Of a DNA stretch of 42,262 bases, positions 1 to 14,479 are shown piece after piece. Origin of the DNA: Lobulomyces angularis. Taxonomy: Eukaryota > Chytridiomycota > Chytridiomycetes > Lobulomycetales > Lobulomycetaceae. A program made the position numbers and the translations under genes. How positions within the stretch are numbered: the first letter of the stretch is position 1; the number at the start of each line of letters is the position of its first letter. The stretch covers positions 28,804 to 71,065 of the forward strand of contig JADHYX010000073.1 of assembly GCA_027604685.1 (NCBI GenBank), written 5' to 3'. Under the pieces are notes generated by a model. It had not been told where the DNA came from. It saw only the letters and a list, made by a program, of their open reading frames with translations, and did not search any database.

Positions 1-31
1 AAAAAAAAAAAAAAAAAAAACATCATTATTC

Positions 32-111
32 AAATAATTATATGTACATTTTTATTGAAATAATTTTATGTATATATTTATTCCAATAATTATATGTATA
101 TATTTATGTGG
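32..111. repeat. Three-copy AT-rich minisatellite
   Basis: Three imperfect tandem units of 26-27 bp lie at 32-57, 58-84 and 85-111. Each contains an AATAATT(A/T)TATGTA core followed by a T/A-rich tail. The array sits directly upstream of the first gene, after a poly(A) run at the window start. No function is evident; it may simply be slippage-prone intergenic DNA. Confidence 0.7.
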
Positions 112-175
112 TTTTTTTTTTTTTTTAAAAAAATATTCATTCAGGCAATATTTTAACTAATTTCCTTATATTTAT

Positions 176-3100
176 ATGAATCAAGAAAAAGAAAATTTAG
201 TGCAAAAAATAAGTAGACTAGAAATGGAAAAAAACAAACTTGATTTACAAGTAGGCGATTTATTAACGAATTCAAAGAAACCACTAAACCCTTCGAGACC
301 TATTACACAACAGGTATGATATTAATCTTTTTATTTTAAGTCTTTTCAAATTCATGTGTAGAAGTGTGAAATAAAACCTATTACTACTGAAATTGATAAA
401 AGCGATGTGGTAAATCAACTTCAGAATGCATTAAAACAAATATCTGCGGTATTTTTTTTTTTTATAAATTATTTAATAGAATATTTTTGATTAATTTGTT
501 ATTTGTAGTTAACTCAAGAAAATGAATTGTTAAAAAGTAGCTCTCAGCCCATTTCTGCACCATCGCAAAGAACTGATCATAGACCGATTGAAGATCACAA
601 TGAACTAAAAAAAAAAGTTTCCACTTTGAATACCCAACTTTATAAATTAGAAAATGAAAAAATTGCTTTATTAAAAAAATTTGAAAATCAAAAAGAGGAC
701 TTGAATTTGAAGTTAAAAGATACTCAAAAGGAATTAATGAATCAAAAAAAGTTTTTTGATGAAACGATTAAATCAAAAAATCAAGATTTTGAAAAAGTAA
801 CAAAAGCTCTCAATACCGAAAAAAACGAAATATTAAAAAAGCTAGATCTTAAGGAAAGTGAATTAACAAAAGTGGAAGAAAAGCTAAAGACATTGACTCA
901 TCAAAATTCGGTTTTGGACTCTGCATTTAAGAATTTGGAAATTAAAAAAAACCAGTGCGAAGCTGAATTCAAAAACAATAATACTGAAAATGAAAAAATA
1001 CATTTGCAGTTAGAAAAGGAAAATATTAGTTTAAAAGAAGAATTGAAAAATTATGTTAAACTGAATAAAGATTTGGAAAATGTAAAGGAAAAACTTTTGG
1101 AAAAAAATCAAAAAATTGAAAAAAGTTTAACTGTTGATCTAACCCAACTTGAAAAATTAGAAAATTCAAAATTCGATTTGGAAAAATGTTTGAATACAGC
1201 GAATGAATTAAATTTGGAAAAAGAAAACCAAATTGAAGATCTAAAACAAAAACTAACGCAAAAAACTGATGACCTTTTAGCGAACGAAGATGAAAAAAAA
1301 AAATTAAATATGAAGCTGGTTGAAATCAAAGATTTAACTGAATCTTACCAAAAAAAAAATGAAGTTCTCCTAATGGATTTAGATCAGTAATTCTATAAAA
1401 AACCAATAAAGCAAAAAATTTATTTATTTCAATTTTTAGGACAAAAGGACTACTTTTAGATAGTGAAATGACAAGAGAAGAGTTGCAATTTAAATCTGAG
1501 AAGTTTGAAGCAACCTTTAAAGAAGCACAAGATAGATTTGAACTTGAAAAAGAGAGCCTTCGGAAGGAAATTAAGGCAGCAGAAGAGGAAAATTTGAGCT
1601 TATTGAATTTGAAAAATAGCTTAATTGAGAAGGAAAAACTTTATGTTAGTGAGAGCAAAGAGTTAAGATTGAATTTAAATGAAAGTTTAGACAAGCGAAC
1701 TCAGTTGGAAACGCAAATTTTAATTTTGCAAAAGAGAATTTCGCAGCTAGAGCTTGAGATTGATGGAAAGGATATTGAAAAAAATAAAATTCTTGATGAA
1801 AAAGAAAATCTGAAGAAGCATTTAGATGTGAAGGAAGCAGAAGCAAATGAGGTAACATTAAAAAATAACATTAAGTACTAATTTGTTATATTTTAAATTT
1901 CTTAGCGCATAAGTATTCTTCAAGGGGCAGTAAAAAGACATATTGATCTTATTGAAGAGTATAAATTGCAACTAGAAGCATCAAAAAACATGGAAATGTC
2001 GATGGAAAAAAAAATTGAAGAAGCAAGTCAGCTACAGGATGATGCAAATACTGAAATTCAAGGATTGCGTAATAAATTGCAAGCCAAAGAAACATTTATC
2101 GCTGAATTATTAGAAAAGCACAAATTAAAAGTTGTACAGGACGAAAATGAAATTATAACATTACAAAGTATGTTGACGGTGTCTAGCAGTGAATTGGCGG
2201 AAGCCCTGACTATTAACGAAATGCTAAAAGCTAATGCTGGTGGTGAAAAGAATAAACTTGCCGAAATATTAGAAAAAAAAGAATTAAAAATTAATCAAAT
2301 GGAAAATTCGCTTTCTGCTATGCAAACTAAATTAGAAAATACTTCCAACAATTTTTCAGAATCTACTCTAGAAAGTAATATTATAATACTTAAACTTCAA
2401 GGTGAAGTCGCTAGTACTACTGATAAAAATGAAAAACTTAAATGCAATCTGGAAAAGCTTCAAAATACTATTTTTTCGTTAGAAAGAAGTCTTGCTGCTT
2501 CTTCAGACCAATTAAGTGAAGCGTTAACTGATAATAAAGCCTTGGTTTTTAAATTGGAGCTAGAAAAAGTGAGACTAAACAAAATTGAAGCGGACAAAAA
2601 TAAATTGCTTCAAGAGGTTGAAGACTTGAAAAAAGAAAAATTATCGACTGCAGTAGAGTTAACCAAATACACAGCTGAGTTAGTCGTAAGAGAGGAAGAG
2701 ATAAATAATTTGAAAAGCTCTTATGATATTCTAAAAGAAGCCAAAGAAAGTACAGTAGAGAGTAAGTTCAGTAAGGATATTGATATTGTTGAATATATGA
2801 AACCGGTGGAAGAAGTAAAAGGAGATTTATCATTAATAATATCTGCAAAAGATGATATTATTGCTACACTAGAAGCTAAGAACCTCAATGAAGAAATTAG
2901 TATGCTGACCGATAAATTAAACTTAAATGCAACTTTATATTCAGAGTTAGAAGGTAAATTGGAACTTGCGGAGAACAACCTTAAAGAGGGAAATCTTTTA
3001 ATTGAAAATTTAAAATCTGCTGCTTCTTTAAATAATCAGTTGGTGGCAGCACTTAAAAATGAAATTGAAGAAATGAACACTACCAAAAAAGCACTAATTG

Positions 3101-6100
3101 AAGAAGCAATTACTTTCAATGATACGATAAATAGTCAAGTGGCATCTATGCAGGATCTGGAAAGCAGAATTAAAATTTTAATGACGGAAAAAGCTATATT
3201 AAGTACTTCAGAAGAAAAAGGAAGGATTTATTGTTCTACCTTAAAAACCGAATTGGAAGAACTTTGTTCATTAAATGAAACTAATAATCAAAAACTTTCA
3301 GAAAAAACTACTGAGATAGAATCTTTGAAAATAGTCATTGACGGCCTTAATGAAAAATGCAACTTGCTAAAAGAAGAAGAAGAAAGTAATGCAACTACAA
3401 TAGCAGCACTAGAAGTGAAATTAAAGTCAGTTATTGCGTGTGAGGAGGATAAAAGTAACTGCTTAATATTATTGAAAGAGGAGGCGTTGTTGAAGGAAAA
3501 TCAAATCGAGCACTTAAAAGAAGATATCAGTATGGCCGTTGCTGAACACAAAAATGCTGCACTGCAAATTGAGACTATCAATTCGGGAAAGGTTATACTT
3601 GAAAATATGCTGGCCGAAAAAGAAGCTCTTATTGCTGAAAAAAACATTTTGATTGAAAACATTACAACTCAATCTAATATTTTAAAAACTGAAACTGTAA
3701 ATTTAAAAGGGGCACTTTTAAATGCGGAAAAAGAAATAAAAACTTTGGATTGCAAATTAGAGCATATAAACAACACTTTAGAAAATGAAACTACTTCTAA
3801 TTTGGCTTCGCAAAGTAAGGTGGAATCTGTAGAATTCGAAAAAGATAACATGTTTAGAAATTTGCAATCTACTAACGAAACCTTAGAAACTTTGCGAATT
3901 GATAATAAGAGGCTGGAAAAAGAAATTGCTGAAAGTGAAAACTTAGTATTTGAAAAGAATGAAGAAATTAAATCCTTGAAGTTTTCTTGTACTGAGGAAA
4001 AAAAGAACTTTGATACTCTTGTTTCACAATTAACGGTTGCCAAAGAAGAACTGGAAACAGAGTTGAAAAGTGCAGATAAAAAATACATTGAAGACACAGA
4101 AGGTTTTAAAAAAGCTATTAATTTGTTGAATGAGGATATTAAACAAGAAAAATATCGCACAGAAACTTTAAGTTTGGAATTAACCGGTGCAAAAAATGAA
4201 CTAATTTCAGTTGAAAATCAGCTAGAAGTAACCCTAAAGTCCATTTCAGAACTAAGTACTGAAAATTCCAGAAAAACAAGTGTTATAGAGAATATGGAAT
4301 TAACAATTCAAGAATTAAAATCCTCATTAAATTCACATCAACTTGAAAATTCTCAAAAAAATGTCGATATGCAAAAGGTAGAGGAGTTGAAGTCCTTGCT
4401 GGAAAGAGAAAATGTTGCTCTTAATTCATCCTTGAACGCGGAACAACTCTTAAGAAGTGAAAAGGAAGATTTGTTATATTCGATAAAACTGGAAAAAATT
4501 GATTTGATTGAAAATTGCAATGAAAAGGAACGTATGCTAAATGAATTAAATTTATCAATGGAAAATTTAAAAAAAGTTGAGGAAATTAATAATAAAAAGT
4601 TAACCTTAAAGGAGGATGAAATTAATATATTAAAAATGAACATTCTTGAACTCAATGAAAATATACATAATTTGAAAGAACAATGTAAACTCTCTAGTGA
4701 TATGATCTCAGAACTTGAGAACAACAAAATTGAAAATTCAACCGACCATGCCTTAAAAATTACAGCATTTGATGAAAAATATAGAGACTTGGAACACAAA
4801 TTTTTTGATAAAGAGGTGATAGTCAAATCACTACAAGATGAAAACCATAAACATCTTGAGGATATCAAAACACTGGAAAAACAACTTGATACGATCCACG
4901 CTGAATTACTGGAAAATATAAATAAGTTATCTGGTTATGAAAAGGTTATAAAAGAAAAGGAATCTCTGATTGAAACTTTACAAGAAACTTCCGAACTTTT
5001 CAAAAATAAGGCACTGCAGATGGAAGTTGAAATTGAAAACTCAAAAAAGACAGCATCAAGTTTAAATGAAAAATTAGAACATTTACAAGTATCTTTAAAT
5101 GAAAAAAATTCAGAGAAAGAAGTAAGTCTTACAGAATTGGCCAATATTTCCTCGGAAAAAGACAAGTTACTGAAAGAAAAAAATGTGTGTGAAGCTTCAT
5201 TTATACAATTAAAAGTGAAATTAGCTGAAGTTTCGGAGTCTCTAAACGATGCCTCTCAATTAGTTACACTAAAGGAAAGTGAAATTGACTCTTTGAAATC
5301 AGAAAGGTTAGCTTTAAAGGAAAAATTAGTAAATTTAGAGGCAGAACAACAGGAATTGAGAGTGGCAAATTGTTCTGTGAAAGAAATACTGGATATTTCA
5401 ACAGCGACACACCAGGAGAGCCGTGATCAACTTGAAGCTAGTATATCAAATTTAAAGGATACTGTGAAAAAGCTTTTATTTCAAGAGGAAGATTTAAAAT
5501 TTAAATTAAATAATGCAAATAAAAATTTTGCTGATGTGGAAGCATCGTCCATTTTACTATCAAGTAAACTATCGTTCATGGAAAATCAGTATGATACTCT
5601 GAAAAATGAAAATGAGGTATTTATTAACCTAATAACTTAATAAAATTTTTTACAAAAATGATAAACTAATTACAACTATAATTTTATCAAAGGTTTTAGT
5701 GGAGAAAATTGAAAAATTCACTGCCAATGAAAATAAAAGAAAACTGCAACTTGAGGATAACATTAAGAGTCTTACATTATTAGAAAGAGAGTTGGCCGCA
5801 TCTAAAAAGGAATATGAGAGCATATACGAAAGTAGTAAACTAACTGCATCAAATGCAGATTTACAAATTTCCGACTTAAGGCAGTCTATTTTAACTGCCG
5901 AGTTTAATTTAAAATGTCAAACGCAACAACTGGAAGCTAAAAATAATGAAATTAAGGACATTACTACCGAATTACGAACTATGGAAAATCAACGCAACGA
6001 ACATTTGAGCAGTATTCTTAGACTTGAGGAGGATTTGGCTGAAAACATAAATAAAAACCATTATTCTCAACAGCAACTGTCGGAATTGTCTAAAAAGTTG

Positions 6101-7865
6101 AGTGAGGTAAGTGTAAAGAAGAATAGTAAAAAAGAAAGTGAAGTTCAGACTGTAAATAGAAATGATGAAGAACTCGTATTTAAAACTGAAAAAGAGAGTG
6201 ACAGTTTGAATGATTTGAGATCAAAGATTTTTGATTTGGAGACTCAGCTTAAGGAAAGTGCACTAATTGTAAAAAAACTCGAAGAAGATGCTGTTAAATT
6301 TTCTGGGATATTAAAAGCCAAAGAAATCTGCATTCAAGAGCTCCAGGAAAAGGTATTAAAAAAAAGAAAAAGTTGTTTTTTCCAAATATTATTGTTAGAT
6401 ACTACATCACCCAGAAATGCTGGATTCAAAACAAAGCGAAATCAAAAATTTAAGAGAAAGATGCCAAAAAGTTGAATTATTGGAAGTTCTAATTGAAAAA
6501 AAAGAAGACCAGAGTAAAAAACTTAATGCTGATATTGAGGAATTGCAAACTAAATTAAACCAGGCAGATCAAATTATTCAGTCGAAAGTGTCATTGCAAA
6601 AAATATTAGAAAACGATATAAATGATGGAAATTATACTATTAAAGAATTGAATAAAAATGTCGATATATTAAAAGGTGAAAATTCAGACATGGAACTGAA
6701 GATCCAGTGTCTGAAAGACGACTTAAAAGAGATGAAAATGAAATTGACAGAAATGGAGAAAGAAAACAAGGCTAACTCCAATGAAGCCAAAGTATTTAAA
6801 GAAAATTTTGACAAAATTTCAATAGAATTAGAAGAGCAAAAAGAATCCCAAAAAAAAAAAAATTTTTTGATTGAATGCCTTAAAAGAGATATTCATTTGA
6901 AAAAAAGTAAAAAATCAAATAGCATAAGTGAGGACCACCATTACCTTGAAACCAGTAAAAGTACTGATAATACAGACTTTAGTCAAGTAATAAAAGATTT
7001 GGATGAAACTAAAGAACTGTTAAAAGTGAACGATTCAGAGGTATATTTACTTTTTCTTTATAAATTTATTTTTACATAACTTATATTTTTTTTTTAGGTT
7101 ACTTGGGTCGGCGCTAAGGTGCATTCTGAACAATTTGAAAAAAAGGGTAATGAAGTAGATGAGAGATCATGCGAGTTGGATAATCTAGAACAGTTGAAAA
7201 CTTGTTCTGTGGAGAATAATGTTCACGACTTAAATGTAAGTGATCTAAAAATATTTGACAATTAACGACATTGTAGGTTTCTCCAACTAGAAAAATAGAA
7301 AAGAATAATGCTGAAATGCAGAAAAATTTTTCAAAATCCAAAACTTCTGAGAGTAGTGCAGAAAAATTGGATTCCTTTGTAGATTCAATGACGACTTTAA
7401 CAGAAAATTTGATAGAGGCATCTGATGTACGCAATATTGGTTTTTTAGAGGAAAAAAATCTTACCCTCCTTAATATAACAACGGAAACTGAAACACTTGT
7501 TTCAAGCACTAAAGTTTCAAATGATAAAAACACCCCTTATTCTCCAAAATCATCTGTTAGAAGAATGAATACAGAATGTGAAGATTCTCCTAATAAAAAG
7601 GCAAAAAAGTCATCGAATAATTTGAAAGTCAAAGAAAATGATAAAGACATTGCTACCAGAGATAATGAGAATAATACTGCCGATGCAGAGAACACTTCTG
7701 GAGTTAGAGATTACATTTTTCAGCAATCTTTAAAACGACCACATCGAAGAAATCCTCGACGTAAAGTGAAGAAAGTAAACAACGATAATGTTGATGAAGA
7801 GCAGTGCAAGGTAAAAACATTATAATGAGTTTAATCTAACCTATTATTACTTTTAGCAACAGTAA
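176..7865 (+). CDS. Giant coiled-coil protein (~2402 aa), family not identified
   Basis: Ten exons: 176-313, 362-448, 509-1386, 1440-1851, 1906-5616, 5693-6352, 6399-7040, 7098-7235, 7277-7810, 7857-7865. The product is almost entirely heptad-rich, Lys/Glu/Asn/Leu-dominated coiled coil from about residue 80 to 2200. A less structured tail follows, carrying a basic patch (RRNPRRKVKK) just before the end. No motor, kinase or other globular domain is visible. The architecture resembles golgins, Mlp/TPR-like or spindle/centrosomal scaffolds, but nothing decides between them. The start at 176 was chosen because an in-frame TAA lies at 158-160 and no usable acceptor lies between. Eight of nine introns are phase 0. 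The last exon encodes only two Gln codons and the stop. A further upstream exon outside the window cannot be fully excluded. Confidence 0.8.
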
Positions 7866-8190
7866 TCTTATGGAAAACTACAACATATACTTTTTTATTT
7901 TTTTATTTTTTATTTTTTTTTTTTGGCCATAATTATTTTATTATACTTTGTACAAATTTTTTCATATTTTTTTATACTCCACAAATATATTCATAATCAC
8001 TACAAACTGTTCAAAAAGCGAGGTTTTAAGTGCAAATGTCAAGTATAGAATTTGTTGTTGAATTTAAGTTCACGATTTTTAAATTTGGCAATCAAAAAAA
8101 TTTTTTTTAAGCCAATCAGGAAAAGAATTCTTTTTCGTTAATAAATTTTGTCAAAAAATTTAGATATTTGATTTCAGTACTTTTTTTGGT
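7866..8190. other. Intergenic spacer, tandem genes
   Basis: This 325-bp AT-rich spacer separates the coiled-coil gene from the chitin synthase. It contains long T tracts around 7891-7925 and 8098-8109 and should include the 3' end of the first gene and the promoter of the next. I see no RNA gene or conserved reading frame. Confidence 0.6.
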
Positions 8191-11100
8191 ATGGCATCAA
8201 ATCTTGCTCCAGATTCATCTACTGTTGTGGAAACAACAACAGATTTAACAGAGTTGACTGCTGGGACTCCAGACTACAATACATTGGAAAAAAAGATTCT
8301 TGATAACCTAAAGGCGAGATTCGACAAAGACTTAATTTATACTAGAATTCAACCATCCACTTTATTATCTTTAAACCCAGGAAAACCAACTGGTCAGAAT
8401 AATGTTAGGCAACAAAATTTTGATTTAGCTTCTCTGTGCAACTTACAAGAAATGGTTAAAGGCTTACCTCATGTTTTTGAACTGGCCGCTTCTGCGTATT
8501 TGCACATGACTCGTACAAATGAATGCCAAATGATAATTGCAAAGTATTTAAAATACTACTTTCTATATTCTAAATAACTATATTTTTTATGTATCAGTGG
8601 TGAAACAGGTGCAGGGAAAACAGAAGCAATAAAGTTAGCACTTCAGCAATTAATATTTCTTAGCACTGTAGCAAATGATGATCAAATGTCTGCAGTAAAT
8701 AACACTTGTAAACAATTCAACCAAGTTTTGGAATCATTTGGAAATGCCAAAACCTTATTTAATGTAAATTCTTCGAGATATACTAAATATAATGAAATAC
8801 AATTCAATGACGACGGCCAAATAGTCGGTACAATAGTAAATACCTTTCATTTAGAGACAGCTAGAGTTTCAGGTGATTTTAGTTCAAAAGGATGGGAAGA
8901 AGAGCGCAATTTTCATATATTTTATCAACTTTTAGCGGTAAAAAATTGTGTTTTTTTCCATAGCTAATAAAATAATAGGGATGTACTGATGAAGAAAAAA
9001 CAGAATGGAAGCTTGGCAACATAGAAACTTTTTCCTATTTGAATCATGGAAAAAATAGTAAAATAGCAGGTTATGATGATAAGGAAAAATTTATTGAAAC
9101 GAGAATTCTATTGAAGGCAATTGGTTTAACCAAGAGCAAGCAAGCAAATATTTTTCAACTTTTGGCAGCAATTTTACATTTGGGAAATATTCAGTTTGCA
9201 GCAGCAGAAAATAACAAGGAAAATTCCGTCTATGTTCAAAACCGGGAAGTTCTTGAATTTGCTGCAGAATTATTAGATGTTGACCCCAATGATTTGAACG
9301 ACGCAATCACTACAAGATCATCCTTGATCAACGACGGCCTAGTTTCATTAATGCTAGACGTTTCCGGATCTAATAAAGCAAGAAATTCACTTGCGAATTT
9401 GTTATATTCACTAGTTTTCACATGGATTGTTGAGCATACCAATGCAACCTTGAACTCAAAAGACTCTCAAAATTTTATTGGTTTACTAGACTTGGCAGGA
9501 TTTGACACCCGACATACTCATCCAAATTATTTTTACCAATTTTGCGCCGATTTTACACATCATAAAATTCAGCAATATCATTGGGCAACAATTCAAGAAA
9601 ATCTGGCTTCATTTGCTGACACTGATATTGAATTAGTTGACAATATCACTAAGTGGGCTAATCCTGAAATACTGGAACTTTATGAATATCCAAAAACCGG
9701 TATCTTCGCCATCGCTAATGAGTTCACCAAAAATTTAAAGGATCCTGAAAGCGTAGTGGAAAATTTGATGTTAGAAGAATTTAAAGCAAAAGCAAAACCT
9801 GAATTTTTAACACCAGGTCCAACAGGATGGTCAAGTTTCGTAATTAAACATGACAATGAAAAAACAACATACTCTACTGCTACTTTTATCCAATCGAATA
9901 GAAGTACAACTTGGAACCCGGGATTCGTTACAATGTTTGGCTTAAAAAAGGGAATTTCTAAAACAAACAATAGATTCGTTGTTAAGCTTTTAGCTGAAGT
10001 AGAAACCGAGATAATTCACCATCCGAGATCAAAAGATGTTGTTTTAACGATTCAACATGGTGGATATTTTTCAAGAGCCAATTCAGATAAAGTCTTGAAA
10101 AGAAAGCTTACTATAAATTCTGCAAAAGCGGATTCCCCATTTAGAAAAAATCCTTCTGCGATGTCACCTTTAAGCGGTGCCTTCAGAGAGCATTATTTGG
10201 AGCATAGCACTACTACACTATCCCAGTTTAAAACTTCTTTAGATCAGTTTACTTCAAAATTACTAAGTTGTAGAGATTGGACTATAATTTGCTTAAAAGT
10301 TAATCATAGCCAAAGTCCACATCCAAATAGCTTTATTGCTCCAAAACTGTTGCACATGCTCCAAACTCTAAAGATTGCTCCACTAGTCAAAGTTAGCAAC
10401 TCTGTGAAATACACAGTTACATATTCCTATGATGAATTTATGGGCCGTTATTATACGGTATTCGGTTTTGAAAAGCCGCTGTCTGGAACCGCTGAAGAAC
10501 TAAAAGCTCACCTAGAAGTTGTATTTCAGCGAGAAAACGTCAGTGAGGCAATGGCGAAGTTGACAGATGATGAAAGCGTGGTAATATCGGAATCTTATTG
10601 GAAGACTTTAGAATCATCTATCGACAAGAAATTATCCCCTCATAGTAGAAGAATCAATTATGTAAAGGATAACAGGAGTAGAACAAGCTCTGCTTTACCA
10701 AAAGTTGCAACTTTAAGAAAAGTTACGCCACAGATTGGTCAAGTTTCTAATGATAGTCAAATGGAACTTGGAGCCATCGAAACTCCAAAAGTGAAGGCTA
10801 CTGAAGAAGTTGCACCACCTCCTATTAAAGCTCAAAGAAATATAAAAAAGAGTAAAAAAAAGGAAAAAAAACCAAAAGAAGTTTTGTCTAGGCAAAGATA
10901 TCATTGGCTAAATTTTACATGGGGGGTTACCTGGTGGATACCTACATGCTGCCTTGTTAGATGCGGAAAAATGACAGATGAAGGAGTACAATCAGCTTGG
11001 AGAGAAAAAGTTGCACTAAATGTTATTATACTAATTATGAGTGCAGTCATGTGGTTCTTCATCCTTGGATTAGGTAAACATTTTGTAAAATAATATTTAA

Positions 11101-14100
11101 TTTAGTTTTATGATTAGGACGTCTTATGTGTCCAACGCAAGTGCAGTTTTCATTAACCGATTTAAAACAACATGTAAACTTTGAAACAAAAGATGTTCTT
11201 ATTGCATGGAATGGAGAAGTATTTAATGTTGGATCTTACATCTCAAGTCACGTCAGTCCAGGTTCAACGATCATGACCTTAGCAGGAGCAGACGCTTCTT
11301 CGTGGTTTCCAAGAATAGATCCTGAAACTAACGAAATGCCTTCAGAATGTAACATAGCTTTTAGCAAAAGAGATTTCGAAAAAAGAGCAATTTCAACAAA
11401 AAACGAATATTCTAACTCTACTAATGCTAGGTGCTCTGATAAAACGAAAAGTAAGTCTGAAGGTTATTGTCATGCAACTGCTGTAGATCGTAAAAAAATT
11501 GTTGAAATGAAGACCATCGACATTTTTCTTATGGGGCAACTTTCTTTTAAAATGGATGATTTTTATGCTTCCAAAGCTAGCTCAGAGAATTGGATTTTAT
11601 GGAATAATAACTTTTATAATATGACAGTTGTAGTAAAAAACCGTAAATTATACAACTTAATTTTCCCTGACGAGGTGATTAATTTAATGGAAGAATACAG
11701 TGGTGGGGTTGATATCAGTACAGTAAAAGGAGTTAATGATTTTTTTTCACCATACAAAAAGTGTTTGGATGCAACTTTCTTTATGGGAGTAATGGATACA
11801 AGAATAGATGGAGAAATCTGTAATGCTTCAGCATATATTCTGTATGGAACAACAGGAATATTAGTGTTTATCATGGTAGTTAAGTTTTTGGCCGCATTAC
11901 AACTTGGTGCAAAAATGTCACCAGAAGGTCATGATAAATTTGTTATATTGCAAGTTCCTTGCTACTCCGAAAATGAAGATTCTCTAAGAAAAACCATAGA
12001 TTCTTTATCCTTATTTGAGTATGATGACACCAGAAAATTGTTATTCCTTATCTGTGATGGAATGGTCAAAGGTTCTGGGAATCTACTTTCAACTCCAGAC
12101 ATCTGCTTGAAAATTTTTGGTATTGAAGATGATGTTAATCCTGAGCCAAAAAGTTACATTGCATTGGGTAAAGGACAGAAACAACATAATAAGGCAAAAG
12201 TCTATTCCGGGTTATATGAAGTAAAGGACAAATGCGTTCCATATATTTTAGTGGTTAAATGTGGTACCGAAACTGAAGATAAAAAACCAGGAAACAGAGG
12301 AAAACGAGATTCTCAAATGCTTTTAATGAAATTTTTAAACAAGGTGCATTATCAAACTCCAATGACACCTTTAGACATGGAACTCTATCATCACATCAAA
12401 TACGTTATAGGAGTTGATCCATTTTTATATGAATACTGCTTAATGGTAGACGCAGACACTGAAGCATTACCTGACTCCCTTAATAGACTTATTTCAAAAA
12501 TGGTACAAGATTCAAAGATAATGGGAATTTGTGGTGAAACTAAAATTGCAAATGAACGGGATTCCTGGGTTACTGCGATTCAAGTTTACGAATATTATAT
12601 AAGTCATCATCTTGCAAAAGCGTTTGAGTCACTATTTGGAAGTGTTACTTGTTTACCTGGGTGTTTCTGTATGTATAGAATTAGAACTGCTGAGGAAAAG
12701 TTGCCATTACTGATTGCACCATGTATTATTGAAAACTACGAAGAAAATAATGTAAACACATTGCACAAACAGGTTTGTTATATTTTTTCTTCATTATCAT
12801 TAATTTTTTGTGGTTCAGAATTTATTATCTTTGGGTGAGGATAGATACTTGACCACCTTAATGTTAAAGTATTTCCCTACCTTTAGAAATAAGTTTACAC
12901 CTGATGCTATTTGTTTAACTATAGTTCCGGATTCCTTTTCTGTTTTATTATCACAAAGAAGACGTTGGATCAACTCCACAGTTCACAATCTATTTGAACT
13001 TATCTTTTTACCAGAGCTTTGCGGTTGTTTGTGTTTTTCCATGAGAATGGTTATATTTTTGGATATGTTTGCTACATTGATTATGCCTGCTGCTGTTGCT
13101 TACTTGGGCTATTTAATTTATGCATCCTACATGGCTCAAACTGCTCCAATAATCTCAATTATTATGCTTGCTGTAGCATACGGTTTACAGGCAATTATTT
13201 TTATAATTAAAGGCCAGTTCCAGCATATTGGATGGATGATAATTTCAGTATTAGCAATGCCTGTTTTTAGTTTTTATCTTCCACTTTACGCCTATTGGCA
13301 TTTCGATGACTTTAGTTGGGGTGACACAAGAAGAGTTGCTGGTGCAGTTGGGGGAGATGACGCTCATGGAATGGGCAAAGAGGAGGCGGCATTTGATGTT
13401 AAAACAGTTCCACTGATTTCATGGGAGGAAGATGGCAGCGGTAAAAAAGGCGCTCGAAAAATATTATCTGATTATGCATCCACAAGTTCTGATGCCGGTA
13501 CGGCTGTTTTTAATGAATTTCCAGCATCTCCACTAAGTAGTAAAACACAAGATACAATTCCTCAAACTATCAAAACTAAAGCATCCAATTACGAAGGTCC
13601 TGTTAGTGATTTACAGCCAGTAACAGTAGATCACCATATGGAGGAAAAAAGTGATGCTCCTACAAATGAAAAGATTGTTAGTGATAAGGCATCTAGTAAA
13701 ACTGCTCCATCGCAACATGGAAGCTTGCATAGAACTGAAATTAGTTCCAAAGGGGGAGCTAAATCGGCGGTCTCTGCAAATCGACAGCCACAAACTTTAC
13801 CTGTTCCATATTCAGGATATACTCCTCAAGCTTACATTCCTGCCCAAAATACATTAATGATGAATCCGTACAGTAGCAACTCCATGATGATGATGCAACA
13901 CAACCCATATCAACAACAAATAATGGGTTATGATAACTTTGGAAGACCAATATTTGCAAACCAAGGAAACCATATGGGAGGAATGATGAATCCTGGTATG
14001 ATGATGGGAATGAACGGAAATGTTATGATGGGTGGAAATTATGGAATGGGGCCTGGAAGTGGTATTGCATATAATTTTAAAGTATTAAAAACTAAACTTA

Positions 14101-14479
14101 GAAATTTTTAGGTTACAACCACCAAATGCCTATGAACCCTGGTTTTATGGAATACCCAGAACAGTTTAATAGATCTAATACTTCAGCATCCGCTTATTCT
14201 GGAATTTCTAGAAGAGAAAACAACCTGACCGTAAATCTAAAAACAACAGCAAGATCAGTTGCGGCAACCCCTGCCGTTGCTCAACATCAAGATCAAAGTG
14301 CAAATATAACAGATGAAGAGATAAGAGAACAAATTTCTTTGATAATGGCATCAACATCACTTGAAGAATTAACCAAAAAAAAAGTTAGAACAGCTTTAGA
14401 AGCTCATTTTGGTTGTAATCTAATGGCCAGAAAAGATATTATCAATGATTTCATTGAACACTGTATTCAAAATTCTTAA
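8191..14479 (+). CDS. CHS: Class V/VII-type chitin synthase with myosin motor domain
   Basis: Six exons (8191-8543, 8598-8937, 8979-11073, 11118-12772, 12819-14061, 14112-14479) encode 2017 aa. The N-terminal myosin head has a P-loop GETGAGKT near residue 119, a switch I NVNSSRYTK and a switch II-like LLDLAGFD. Two membrane segments follow near 873-930, then a cytochrome b5-like domain starting SLTDLKQHV, then a further membrane segment near 1170. The family-2 glycosyltransferase core shows VDADTE (about 1374), EDR (1488-1490) and QRRRW (1527-1531), followed by a C-terminal membrane cluster. A Met/Asn/Gly-rich linker leads to a DEK_C domain (about 1958-2015). The enzyme polymerises UDP-GlcNAc into chitin at the plasma membrane. 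In filamentous fungi the motor helps target or retain it at growth sites. The gene looks complete, and an AATAAA lies at 14539-14544. Confidence 0.97.

Noticed and set aside
32..111. The 27-bp repeat as telomeric or CRISPR-like DNA.
   Set aside because: Only three imperfect AT-rich copies without unique spacers or a G-rich telomere unit.
3669..4160. Long open frames antisense to the giant coiled-coil gene, rich in Ser, Phe and Leu.
   Set aside because: They are the complement of Glu/Lys/Asn-rich coiled-coil codons, show no domain, and lie inside a well-supported exon on the other strand.
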